Below, one piece after another: positions 43,950 through 52,035 of a DNA stretch of 64,000 nucleotides (within the stretch, counting starts at the first letter, position 1; each line of letters opens with the position of its first letter). Location of the stretch: contig NZ_RSEC01000007.1 of NCBI RefSeq assembly GCF_003937945.1, positions 32,830 through 96,829 on the forward strand, in the 5' to 3' direction. The translations under genes and the position numbers were made by a program. Source of the DNA: Amycolatopsis eburnea (GTDB taxonomy: Bacteria > Actinomycetota > Actinomycetes > Mycobacteriales > Pseudonocardiaceae). A model generated the notes under the pieces. That model saw only the letters and a list, made by a program, of their open reading frames with translations. It was not told the DNA's origin and made no database searches.

Positions 43950-45700
43950 CTCGCGTAGGCCGAGCCCAGCCAGGTTTCGTCGATGCGCAGCCGCTTGTAG
44001 CGCGTGGTGTCGCTCGATGCCGCGTACGTGCTCGTGATGCGGAGGCGGACGTACCTCGTGGTCACCGCGGGCAGGTCCGCGAACTGGACGCCGCGGTGGC
44101 TCGGGAGCGTGCCGGACTTCACCGCGCTGCCCCAGTTCCGGCCGTCGGCCGAGACGAACACCTGGTAGCCCTTGATCCGCGCCGACTGCTCGGTGTCCGA
44201 CCGGGCGTAGCTCACCGAGTCCTCGCGCTGGTTGACGCCGATGTACTGGACCGGTGTCGCCGACCCGAGGTCGTAGTCGAGGTCGACCGGGAGCTTCTTG
44301 CCGTTGTCGAAGTACGTCAGGTAGTCGCCGTCGCTCGCGGACTGTCCACTGTGGCCGCTGGCCGACGTGCTCGCCTTCAGGGTCACGGTACGCGGGTCGT
44401 AGATCCCCGTGCGGCCGGTCGTTTCGACCTTGAACACCGTGTCGTAGGGGTCCCAGCCCGCCAGGCCGGTCAGCGTGAGGCTGCCGTTCCCCTGGCCGAA
44501 GGAGACGGCGGCGCCGGTGCGGAGGTTCGTGACGCGGGAGACGCGGTAGCCGTTGTCGCGGATCTTCAGCGTGCTCCCGGACGGCTTGGTCAGCACGTGC
44601 ACGTACTGCGCCGCCCCGCGGATGGTGATGACGCCGTGCGCGCCGTCGTTCCAGAAGCCCGGCTGCATGCCGCCGTACATGTACCCGGCGCCCTCGGTGC
44701 CGTCGAGGGATTCCCGGATCGCGTCGAGGTAGCCCGCCGCGAAGTTGTTGAACGCTTCCTGGTTCGCCGGGAACCTGCCGTTCACCATCGCCGTCTCGGC
44801 CATCAGGGACTTGATCGACGAGCCCGCGTTCGTCAGCAGCCTGCCGAGGTTGAGCGCCTTGGTGACCGGCGGGTTCGAGCCGCCGTACCACCAGGATCCG
44901 GTGTCGGGCAGCTTGAAGCACGCCTCCGTGAGCCGCGGCATCGCCGTGTACGTGGCCTGCGGGTAGTCGTACGCCGGGGTCATGCCGGTCTTCTGCTCGT
45001 TGCTGATCGTGTCCATGATCGGAGTGTCTTCGTTGTTGTTGCTCAGCAGGTAGTCCGGGCGCTGCTGGTAGATCTGCCGGTACAGGTCGTGGGATTCCCA
45101 GTAGGCGTTGTCGTTGTCGATCCAGAAACCACCGAGGTCGGGGTAGTTCTTCATGACTTCGAAGAAGTTGTCGTAGCTGAACTGGCCGAAGCCGTCCTGG
45201 CTGTCGAGGTTCACCGTCTTGCCCTTGTACTTCGAGTAGCCGGCCGAGTCGAGCCACTCGTGGCCGCCCTCGTCGTGCCACTGGGCGTCGTTGGTCATGT
45301 AGAGGATGACCTTGAGCCCTTCCGCCTTCGCCGCGGCGACCAGCTCGCCGAGGAAGTCGCGCTTGGTGCTGCAGCTGCCCGGGATCTTCGACGGCCAGGC
45401 CCGCGAGTAGCCGAGGCGGCTGTGGAAGGAGGCCAGCACCAGGTACGACGCGTGCAGCTTCTTCGCTTCGGTGACCCAGTAGCCGGGACTCCACCCGCCG
45501 TCGGTGATCGCCTTCTCCCAGGCGGTGCAACTGGTGTAACCGGGCGAGGTGCGCATGCCCCAGTGCAGGAACAGGCCCGCCTGGCTGTCGCGCAGCCACT
45601 GCTGGGACGGTTTCTGCAGATCGGCCGACGCGGGCGCGGCGGCGAGCCCGGCGGCCGCCAGCAGCGAAGCGAACACGACACCACAACGACGCAGGAACAT
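43946..45700 (-). CDS. Secreted GH29 alpha-L-fucosidase with C-terminal F5/8-type module
   Basis: 584 aa from ATG at 45700 (MFLRRCGVVFASLLAAAGLA), after GGAGG. Signal peptide cleaves near PASA. The GH29 barrel starts FLHWGMRTSPGYTSCTAWEK and carries the nucleophile region DLGGFWIDNDNAYW (about residues 215-228). The C-terminal about 150 residues form a galactose-binding/F5-8 type C module (DLPAVTTRYVRLRITSTYA). Releases alpha-L-fucose from plant or host glycans outside the cell. The frame is open to 46045, but signal peptide and RBS fix the start. Stop shares two bases with the convergent cyclase stop. Confidence 0.87.
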   Translation of the reverse strand: MFLRRCGVVFASLLAAAGLAAAPASADLQKPSQQWLRDSQAGLFLHWGMRTSPGYTSCTAWEKAITDGGWSPGYWVTEAKKLHASYLVLASFHSRLGYSRAWPSKIPGSCSTKRDFLGELVAAAKAEGLKVILYMTNDAQWHDEGGHEWLDSAGYSKYKGKTVNLDSQDGFGQFSYDNFFEVMKNYPDLGGFWIDNDNAYWESHDLYRQIYQQRPDYLLSNNNEDTPIMDTISNEQKTGMTPAYDYPQATYTAMPRLTEACFKLPDTGSWWYGGSNPPVTKALNLGRLLTNAGSSIKSLMAETAMVNGRFPANQEAFNNFAAGYLDAIRESLDGTEGAGYMYGGMQPGFWNDGAHGVITIRGAAQYVHVLTKPSGSTLKIRDNGYRVSRVTNLRTGAAVSFGQGNGSLTLTGLAGWDPYDTVFKVETTGRTGIYDPRTVTLKASTSASGHSGQSASDGDYLTYFDNGKKLPVDLDYDLGSATPVQYIGVNQREDSVSYARSDTEQSARIKGYQVFVSADGRNWGSAVKSGTLPSHRGVQFADLPAVTTRYVRLRITSTYAASSDTTRYKRLRIDETWLGSAYAS

Positions 45701-46059
45701 CGACGACCTCCAGTGGTCTGGTCCACCCGGAGTGGTACTCCTGCCGTGCGGGACGGTCAAGGTGCAGATCCGACCTCTGGCACACGTTTCAGTCACCGGT
45801 ACACCGGAACACCCGCCATCCGGGTTAAATATCTGATATATGACACGAGAGATCGGATCTCTCTTGACCGCCGGCCCGCCGGACGAGTAGATGTTCTCCC
45901 TGGGAAGCGCTTTCGCTCCCCGACCACCGCTCCGGCGAAACGGGTAGCACGCCGCGCCCCAAGAGCCGGCCGGGATGCCGACGGACGGCGGATCGGCATC
46001 CCGGCCACCTCTTTCGCACCACCCGCGTCGCGGGGGCCAGTGCACGAAAGGGACGAAGC
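45701..46059. promoter_or_regulatory. Divergent, palindrome-rich promoter region of the GH29 and GH105 genes
   Basis: 359 bases without a gene. It contains an AT-rich patch with ATATC-T-GATAT (45829-45839), the perfect dyad GAGAGATC-G-GATCTCTC (45847-45863) followed by TTGACC, and GGGAAGCGCTTTC (45902-45914), whose AAGCGCTT core is typical of LacI-family operators. This suggests separate GntR-like and LacI-like control of the two glycan-degrading genes. No small gene is evident. Confidence 0.55.
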
Positions 46060-47247
46060 ATGTCCGAGCACCCCCTTCGCCCGACCCGGCGCGCGGTCCT
46101 GGCCGGCTCCCTCGGCGCGCTCGGCGCCCTCGCCGCGGCGGGCCCCGTCGCGCGGGCGGCCGACCGGCTGCCCCCGATCGGCGGGGCCGCGCCGCCGCCG
46201 GACTGGTCGCGGGCGGTCATCGACTCGACGATGACCCGCTACACCCCGGACAAGATCGGCGGCTGGGGCTACACCCTCGGCCTGTACCTCTACGGCCAGT
46301 ACCTCTTCTACAAGCGCACCGGCGAGCGGAAGTACCTCGACTACATCGTCGCCTGGTACGACCGGTTCATCACCGACAGCGGGATCTCCAACAGCTTCAC
46401 CAACCTCGACGCCATGCGCTCGTGCCAGATGCTGCCGCTGCTGCACGCCGAAACCGGCCGCAAGAAGTACAAGACGGCCGCCGACCAGTTGCGCAAGCGG
46501 TTCCCGGGCTACCCCCGCACGTCCGACGGCGGCATGTTCCACGCCACGAGCAAGGTCGGCCAGCTGTGGGGCGACGGCGTGTACATGGCCCAGCCGTTCC
46601 TCGCGCTCTACGGCGCCGCGTTCAACGACGGCACCTATTGCTTCGAAGAAGCGGCGAAGAACATCTCCGTGTACTTCAGCCACCTGCGCGAACCCGCGAA
46701 GGGCCTGCTCTACCACGCCTACGACGAAGACGGCTCCGAATCGTGGGCGAGCGGCACCGGGCACCACTCGAAGTACCACTGGGCGCGCGCGATCGGCTGG
46801 TTCGGCATGGCCGCCGTCGACATCCTCGAGGTGCTGCCGCCGAACCACCCGCGGCGGGCCGCGCTGATCGACGTCGTGCGGTTCCTCGCCGCGGGCTACC
46901 AGCGGTACCAGGACCCGGCCACCGGCCGCTGGTACCAGGTCGTCGACCGCGGCGGCGACCCGAAGAACTGGCTGGAGACGTCGGCGTCGTCGATGTACGC
47001 CTTCACGCTCGCCCGCGGCGTCGAGCGCGGCTACCTGCCGCCGGAGTACCAGGCGGTCGCGGACAAGGGCTACGCCGGCGTGCTGAAGAAGATCTCCCTC
47101 GGCGCCGACGGCCTCACGAACATCACCGACATCTGCGAGGGCACCAACGTCGGGGACCTGTCCTACTACTACGCCCGGGCCCGCCGGACCAACGACTTCC
47201 ACGGCCTCGGCGCGTTCCTGATCATGAACGAGCAGTTCCACCACTGA
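46060..47247 (+). CDS. Exported GH105 unsaturated rhamnogalacturonyl hydrolase
   Basis: 395 aa, ATG at 46060 after AAAGGGACG. Twin-arginine-type signal (RPTRRAVLAGSLGALGALAA). The (alpha/alpha)6 barrel fits the YteR/GH105 family: DKIGGWGYTLGLYLYGQYLF, SNSFTNLDAMRSCQMLPLLH (an Asp-containing segment), and WGDGVYMAQPFLALYG, with HWARAIGWFGMAAVDILE. It removes the unsaturated galacturonyl end left by rhamnogalacturonan lyases. With the neighbouring GH28 and GH29 enzymes it fits pectin/rhamnogalacturonan use. Confidence 0.88.
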   Translation: MSEHPLRPTRRAVLAGSLGALGALAAAGPVARAADRLPPIGGAAPPPDWSRAVIDSTMTRYTPDKIGGWGYTLGLYLYGQYLFYKRTGERKYLDYIVAWYDRFITDSGISNSFTNLDAMRSCQMLPLLHAETGRKKYKTAADQLRKRFPGYPRTSDGGMFHATSKVGQLWGDGVYMAQPFLALYGAAFNDGTYCFEEAAKNISVYFSHLREPAKGLLYHAYDEDGSESWASGTGHHSKYHWARAIGWFGMAAVDILEVLPPNHPRRAALIDVVRFLAAGYQRYQDPATGRWYQVVDRGGDPKNWLETSASSMYAFTLARGVERGYLPPEYQAVADKGYAGVLKKISLGADGLTNITDICEGTNVGDLSYYYARARRTNDFHGLGAFLIMNEQFHH

Positions 47248-47265
47248 CCACGAGGCGCGCCGCAG

Positions 47266-47297
47266 GAGGGGCCCCGGCCACCCGGCCGGGGCCCCTC
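47266..47297. terminator. Bidirectional terminator between GH105 and GH28 genes
   Basis: GAGGGGCCCCGGCC-ACCC-GGCCGGGGCCCCTC, 14-base perfect arms, followed by TGTCGT. Lies 19 bases after the GH105 stop and 6 bases before the convergent GH28 stop. Confidence 0.8.
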
Positions 47298-47302
47298 TGT
47301 CG

Positions 47303-48766
47303 TCAGCAGTCCGAAGTGGACCCCGTCGCGTTCACGCGCAGCGCCGAGTTCTTGACGCAGTAGCCCGCCACCGACTGGAAGCCGAGGTCGTACGGGCTCT
47401 CGCTGCCCCTCTCCGCGGTGAAGTGGTCGAAAGTGATGTCCGAGCTGTTGTTGACGATGCTCGCCGGGCGCCCGTCGTCCTTGCCGAACTCCACCGAGCT
47501 GTCCACGAACCGGATGCCGGCCGCGTAGTGCAGGTACCAGCCGTAGGACGGGCGGGTGCCGATGCTCTTCGGGTTGTAGTCCGTCGCGTTGTTGCTCGGG
47601 ACGCCGGTCGACATGGTTCCGTTGCCGCCCGGCACGTTCAGCTTGACGCCGGTGAAGGTGACGTCGGAGACGCGGTGACCGCTGTCCGCGCCCCAGATCG
47701 TCGGGCTGAAATTGCTGCCGGTGTGCGTACCGGTGACGTTGTCGAACGTGATGCCGCTGATCGACCCGACGCCGGGGTTGTTCCCGCACCGCTTCCGCGT
47801 GCCGATCTTCATCATGACCGGCGAATACGTCCCGGACATCGTGATGTTCCGGTAGTGCACGTCGGAGATCTTCGCGCCGTCCATCGAAACGATCCCGATC
47901 CCCGACTTGTGCGCGCCGGTGATCGCGATGTCCGAGAAGTGGTAGCCGGTGAAGTCACCGCAGGTCTCGGACCCGAACATCAGCGCGTTGCAGCACACCG
48001 CCGACAGTTTCGCGCCGGTGACCGTGACGTTCCCGTTCGGTAGTTTCGCGCCGAGCGCGTAGTCGCTCTTGAACACGAGCGCGTCGTCGTTCGCGGCGAT
48101 GCTGGCGTTGGTGATGGTGACGTTCGTGGTGCTGATGATGTTCCAGCCGTCGCGGTCGCTCGCCGTGTCGATGGTCAGGTGGTCGGAGACGACGTTCTTG
48201 CAGCCGTTGATCAGCGCCGCGAAGTGCCCGCCGCGGCGCAGCTTGATGCCGGACAACGTCAGCCCGTCGCACCGGGTGAGCGACAGGATCTTGTCCGCCT
48301 CACCGGACTTCGGGTTGCCGGTGATCAGGTTGCCGCCGCCGTCGATGGTGCCCGCGCCGGTGAAGCCGATGTTCGTCAGCTTGTCGCCGGTGAACATCGC
48401 GTTGTGGAAGTGGCTGTGGCCGTAGTCCTGGTAGGCGTCCCAGGGGTTGGCTTCCGGTTTGTCGTAGGTGTCCGCACCGGACCCGGTGATCGTCGCGCCG
48501 GCGTCGAGCTGGATCGTCACGTTGCTCTTGAGGTGCACCGTGTGCGCCGACTTGTAGGTGCCGGAGGTGAACCGGACGGTGCCGCCGCCGACGGCGTTGG
48601 CCGCCGTGATCGCCTTGGTGACGGCGGAAGAATCGTCGGCGGAACCGTTGCCCTTGGCGCCGTAGTCCTTCACGTCGTACACGCCGCCGGGTGCGGCCGT
48701 GGAGATCCCGGTACCGGCCACCACCAGCCCGGCCACCGCCAAGCTGATCAGCAAAGATCTTTTCAC
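47303..48766 (-). CDS. Secreted GH28 polygalacturonase-like protein
   Basis: 487 aa, GTG at 48766 after AAGGCGG. Signal peptide (LLISLAVAGLVVAGTGISTA). Right-handed parallel beta-helix starting VYDVKDYGAKGNGSADDSSA, the usual opening of GH28/pectate-lyase-like proteins. Catalytic region: ANDDALVFKSD (the D-D pair of the N-x-D/G-D-D motif) and AHKSGIGIVSMDG (the G-H-G/R-I-K-like strand, here altered). Several Cys could form disulfides. Hydrolyses galacturonan or rhamnogalacturonan backbones extracellularly. Pairs with GH105 and GH29 next door. Confidence 0.85.
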   Translation of the reverse strand: MKRSLLISLAVAGLVVAGTGISTAAPGGVYDVKDYGAKGNGSADDSSAVTKAITAANAVGGGTVRFTSGTYKSAHTVHLKSNVTIQLDAGATITGSGADTYDKPEANPWDAYQDYGHSHFHNAMFTGDKLTNIGFTGAGTIDGGGNLITGNPKSGEADKILSLTRCDGLTLSGIKLRRGGHFAALINGCKNVVSDHLTIDTASDRDGWNIISTTNVTITNASIAANDDALVFKSDYALGAKLPNGNVTVTGAKLSAVCCNALMFGSETCGDFTGYHFSDIAITGAHKSGIGIVSMDGAKISDVHYRNITMSGTYSPVMMKIGTRKRCGNNPGVGSISGITFDNVTGTHTGSNFSPTIWGADSGHRVSDVTFTGVKLNVPGGNGTMSTGVPSNNATDYNPKSIGTRPSYGWYLHYAAGIRFVDSSVEFGKDDGRPASIVNNSSDITFDHFTAERGSESPYDLGFQSVAGYCVKNSALRVNATGSTSDC

Positions 48767-48999
48767 CGTGAGACCGCCTTGTCATGGAATCGGGAAATTC
48801 GGCATGACGGCGGAAAACCCAGGTTACGAGTGACGCGAACGGACTGTCAAGATCGGCGGGCCCGGGGGACCCGCGCCACCCCCAGTCGGACGCGGGTCCC
48901 CCGGAGTCCTTTCGGGATTCGAAGTCTACCTTCGCCGAGCCCGGCGAAACCGTGCGTTTTTCACGGTCGCACCGGGAATCCCGCATGCGCGCGCGGCGG

Positions 49000-49626
49000 T
49001 CAGGCGAACCCTACTCCGGACGCCAGCAGGGAGAACGCCCGTTCGGCGGCGGCGACGGCCGCCGGAAAGCGCTGCCGCGCCGGGACTCCGGCCGCGACCG
49101 CGTCCATGTTGGCCGTGGCCAGGGTGCGGCGGACCGCCGAGATCTGCGCGGCGGCGAGACCCGCGTCGAGGACCGGGACACCCGCCTCGCCGAGCGCGGC
49201 GGCCAGCGCCGCCTCCCCCGCGGAGGTGAACCCGGCCAGCCGGGCCACCAGCGCGGGGGTGCCGGTGACCAGCCGGAAGACCGCGAGCACGCCGGGTTCG
49301 TCGCACAACCCGGTCACCGGTTCGCGGTCGTCCAGCCCACGCAGGAACGCCTCCCGCAGCGCTTCGAGCGGGCCCTGGCCGGGCCGGCGCGCGCGGACGA
49401 CGTCCGCCGCGTCGGTCTCGTGGTCGGCGAACCGGTGCAGCACCAGGTCCTCTTTGGTCGGGAAGTAGGCGAAGAGCGTCCGCTTGGACACCTCGGCCGC
49501 GCTCGCCACTTCGGCGACCCCGACGGCGTCGAACCCGCGCTCCAGGAAGAGCCGGATCGCCGCCGTCGAGATCGCCGTCCGCGTGCGGAGCTTCTTGCGC
49601 TCCCGGAGGCCTGGTTCATCGGTCAC
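49000..49626 (-). CDS. TetR-family transcriptional regulator
   Basis: 208 aa, GTG at 49626. HTH at residues 10-55 (TAISTAAIRLFLERGFDAVG; ASAAEVSKRTLFAYFPTKED), the actinobacterial TetR type often linked to efflux or antibiotic genes. The ligand domain is Ala/Leu-rich. It lies 25 bases downstream of the PhoD gene on the same strand and may be its last cotranscribed gene. No efflux gene is adjacent, so the target is open. Confidence 0.87.
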   Translation of the reverse strand: MTDEPGLRERKKLRTRTAISTAAIRLFLERGFDAVGVAEVASAAEVSKRTLFAYFPTKEDLVLHRFADHETDAADVVRARRPGQGPLEALREAFLRGLDDREPVTGLCDEPGVLAVFRLVTGTPALVARLAGFTSAGEAALAAALGEAGVPVLDAGLAAAQISAVRRTLATANMDAVAAGVPARQRFPAAVAAAERAFSLLASGVGFA

Positions 49627-49651
49627 GTCACGCAGCGTAGCGCTCCGGTGC

Positions 49652-51223
49652 TCACACCTGCTGGAGGCCGGGCTTGCCCGCTTGCACTACGTAGCTGCGG
49701 TCGTTCTTGATCACGACCGACGCCGGGTCGTACACGCTGGTGTCGGACGTGGTCATGAAATCCGCTCGCGTTTGCGACGGCGTCGTCGTGACGCGGACGT
49801 AGCCGCGCTCGCCCTTGCAGTACTTGACGTGCGGGTTGTTCGCGTACCAGGTCGAGCTGGGCGCGGTCGCGGTGTCGCTGTTGCTCGTCACCGACGTCGT
49901 GACCAGCTCCGAGCCGATGACCGGGTCGCTGTGGTCGAAGTAGTCCAGCCGCAGGTCGGCGGCCCAGTGCCGGTGGACGTCGCCGGTGAGCACGATCGGG
50001 TTCGCGACCTTCCGGTCGACCCAGCCCTGCTGGATCCGGTTGCGGGAGGCCTCGTAGCCCTGCCAGGAGTCGGGGCTTTCGCAGGTGGCCTTGTTGCCGT
50101 CGCCGTCCCGCGTGGCGAAGAAGACCTGCTGGCCGAGGAAGTCCCACGTCGCCGGGTGCGACTCGAACTGCTTGAGCAGCCACGCTTCCTCGGTGCTGCC
50201 GAGGATGCTGCGCGAGGTGCTGCGCATGTCCGTGCAGGACGGGCCCGCGTCGCCGGAGGGGTCGGCGACCTGGGCGTTGCGGTACTGGCGCGTGTCGAGC
50301 ATGTGGAACCGGGCCAGGTTGCCCCAGAGGAACTGGCGGTACAACTGGATCGACGAGCCGTTCGGCTTGGCCGTCGAGCGGATCGGGGTGTTCTCGTAGA
50401 AGGCCTGGAACCCGGCGGCCTTGCGCGCGGCCGACGCCGGCGAAGTGGTTCCGTTCCAGTTGTTCATCACTTCGTGGTCGTCGAACACCACGATCCACGG
50501 CGCGATCGCGTGCGCGGCCTGCAGGTCGGCGTCGGTCTTGTGCTGGGCGTGGCGGGCGCGGTACTGCGCGAGCGTCGTCACTTCCTCGGTGAAGGCCAGG
50601 CTGCGCGGGTTGCGTTCCGCGGCGGCGCGGCCCGACTTCTTCTCGTAGATGTAGTCGCCGAGGAACAGCACCAGGTCCGGGTCGTCGGCCACGATCCCCT
50701 TGTACGCGTGGTAGTAGCCCTCCTCCCAGTGCTGGCAGGAACTGAAGCAGTACTTGAGCTGGTTGACCGCGGCACCGGCGGCGGGGGCGGTGCGCGTGCG
50801 GCCGACCGGCGAGATGTAGCCGCCGGTCTTGAAGCGGTAGAAGTACTCGCGCGCGGGCTGCAGCCCGGTCGGTTCGATGTGGACGCTGTGCGCCGCCGAG
50901 CGGACCGCGCTCGCCTGGCCGGTCTGCACGATCGAGGTGAACGCCTCGTCGTTCGCGATCTCCCAGTCCACCGCGTAGGTGGCGTCCGGCATGCCGCCGA
51001 AGCCGTCCGGGTTGAGCGGCGCCGGTGCGAGTCTCGTCCACAGCACCACGCTGTCGGGGAGCGGATCGCCGGAGGCGACGCCGAGCTGGAAGGGGTCGTG
51101 GATGGTGGGGGCGGCGACCGTGGTGCGGGCGTTCGCCCACGACGGCAGCGCCGCCGAAGCCGCGGTGGCGGTGACCGCGGCGAGCCCGCCGAGGAGCACC
51201 TTGCGCCGGTTGACCTGACCCAT
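49652..51223 (-). CDS. phoD: PhoD-type alkaline phosphatase/phosphodiesterase
   Basis: 523 aa. Tat signal NRRKVLLGGLAAVTATAASA at residues 5-24, the exporter used by PhoD proteins. N-terminal Fn3-like domain (FQLGVASGDPLPDSVVLWTR), then the PhoD metallophosphatase core: FSSCQHWEEGYYHAYKGI, FLGDYIYE, FDDHEVMNNWNG, and LTGDVHRHW near the C-terminus, which carry the Ca/Fe ligands. Releases phosphate from phosphomonoesters and diesters outside the cell. The SH3b-protein gene lies 33 bases upstream on the same strand. A PHO-box-like repeat was not seen. Confidence 0.93.
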   Translation of the reverse strand: MGQVNRRKVLLGGLAAVTATAASAALPSWANARTTVAAPTIHDPFQLGVASGDPLPDSVVLWTRLAPAPLNPDGFGGMPDATYAVDWEIANDEAFTSIVQTGQASAVRSAAHSVHIEPTGLQPAREYFYRFKTGGYISPVGRTRTAPAAGAAVNQLKYCFSSCQHWEEGYYHAYKGIVADDPDLVLFLGDYIYEKKSGRAAAERNPRSLAFTEEVTTLAQYRARHAQHKTDADLQAAHAIAPWIVVFDDHEVMNNWNGTTSPASAARKAAGFQAFYENTPIRSTAKPNGSSIQLYRQFLWGNLARFHMLDTRQYRNAQVADPSGDAGPSCTDMRSTSRSILGSTEEAWLLKQFESHPATWDFLGQQVFFATRDGDGNKATCESPDSWQGYEASRNRIQQGWVDRKVANPIVLTGDVHRHWAADLRLDYFDHSDPVIGSELVTTSVTSNSDTATAPSSTWYANNPHVKYCKGERGYVRVTTTPSQTRADFMTTSDTSVYDPASVVIKNDRSYVVQAGKPGLQQV

Positions 51224-51256
51224 GGTGGAAAGCCCTTTCTTCTCGGGTGGACGCGG

Positions 51257-51913
51257 TCAGGCCGCGAAGTCGGTGAGGCCGTCGGAGCAGGACTTCAGGT
51301 CCGGCTTCCCGGTGGTGTAGTTGGCGACGCAGACCTTGTAGAAGACCCAGCCGCCGTGCGGGACGGAGACGGCCTTGTCGACCTTCGTGCCCTCGCCACC
51401 GGAGTTCCAGACGTAGAACGGCCCGGCGCCGCCCTTGAGCCAGTAGGCGACGACGGCCGAGTAGCCGTCGGCGTTCGTGTCGTAGACCAGGAAGTGCGAG
51501 TCGGACGAGCGGTACTGCCCCTCGCCGGCGCAGGCGTCGGCGCACTGGGCGCTGCCCGTGCCGACCCCGCAGTCCGGCGCGATCCGCGTGTCCGAACCGG
51601 TGTAGACGTAGGTGTCCGAGATGTACCCGCCGAGCGCGGGCACGTAGTCCCAGAGCGTGCTGGTGCCGTAGGTGCCGGTCACCGAGGACCCGTTGACCTG
51701 GCAGTCGATGGCGACGGTCGCGCCGTTCGCGACGGTCTTGACGGCCGTGGCGCTCGCGGTCGGCGCCCGGCGGACGTTGAGCGGGTCCCCCGCGGTCTTC
51801 ACGGTGCCGCTCGCCGCGGCGGACGCCTCGAGCGCGCCGCCGACCGCGAGCGAGCCGACCGCCGCCACGATCACCCCGAGTCCGGCCATACGCCGGAGGT
51901 TCAAACGCTTCAT
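51257..51913 (-). CDS. Secreted SH3b-domain protein
   Basis: 218 aa, ATG at 51913 (MKRLNLRRMAGLGVIVAAVG). Signal peptide to about residue 34. Bacterial SH3 module at about 36-115 (TAGDPLNVRRAPTASATAVK; TYGTSTLWDYVP; YISDTYVYTGSDTRIAPDC). Then a Cys-containing module of about 100 residues with no known family (QYRSSDSHFLVYDTNADGYS; WNSGGEGTKVDKAV). SH3b modules bind peptidoglycan, so it is probably wall-associated. Its SH3b closely resembles the C-terminal module of the protein at 55162. Confidence 0.78.
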   Translation of the reverse strand: MKRLNLRRMAGLGVIVAAVGSLAVGGALEASAAASGTVKTAGDPLNVRRAPTASATAVKTVANGATVAIDCQVNGSSVTGTYGTSTLWDYVPALGGYISDTYVYTGSDTRIAPDCGVGTGSAQCADACAGEGQYRSSDSHFLVYDTNADGYSAVVAYWLKGGAGPFYVWNSGGEGTKVDKAVSVPHGGWVFYKVCVANYTTGKPDLKSCSDGLTDFAA

Positions 51914-52035
51914 GGCGGGAGCGTGACCGCGCCCCGTACACGTCTCGTACAAAGCCGGTCCTCGCGCGCACGCGCGCGCACAGACACTCCGAATGGATCT
52001 ATCGCCCGAGGTCGGAGCGGTCATAGCATCCGGTC

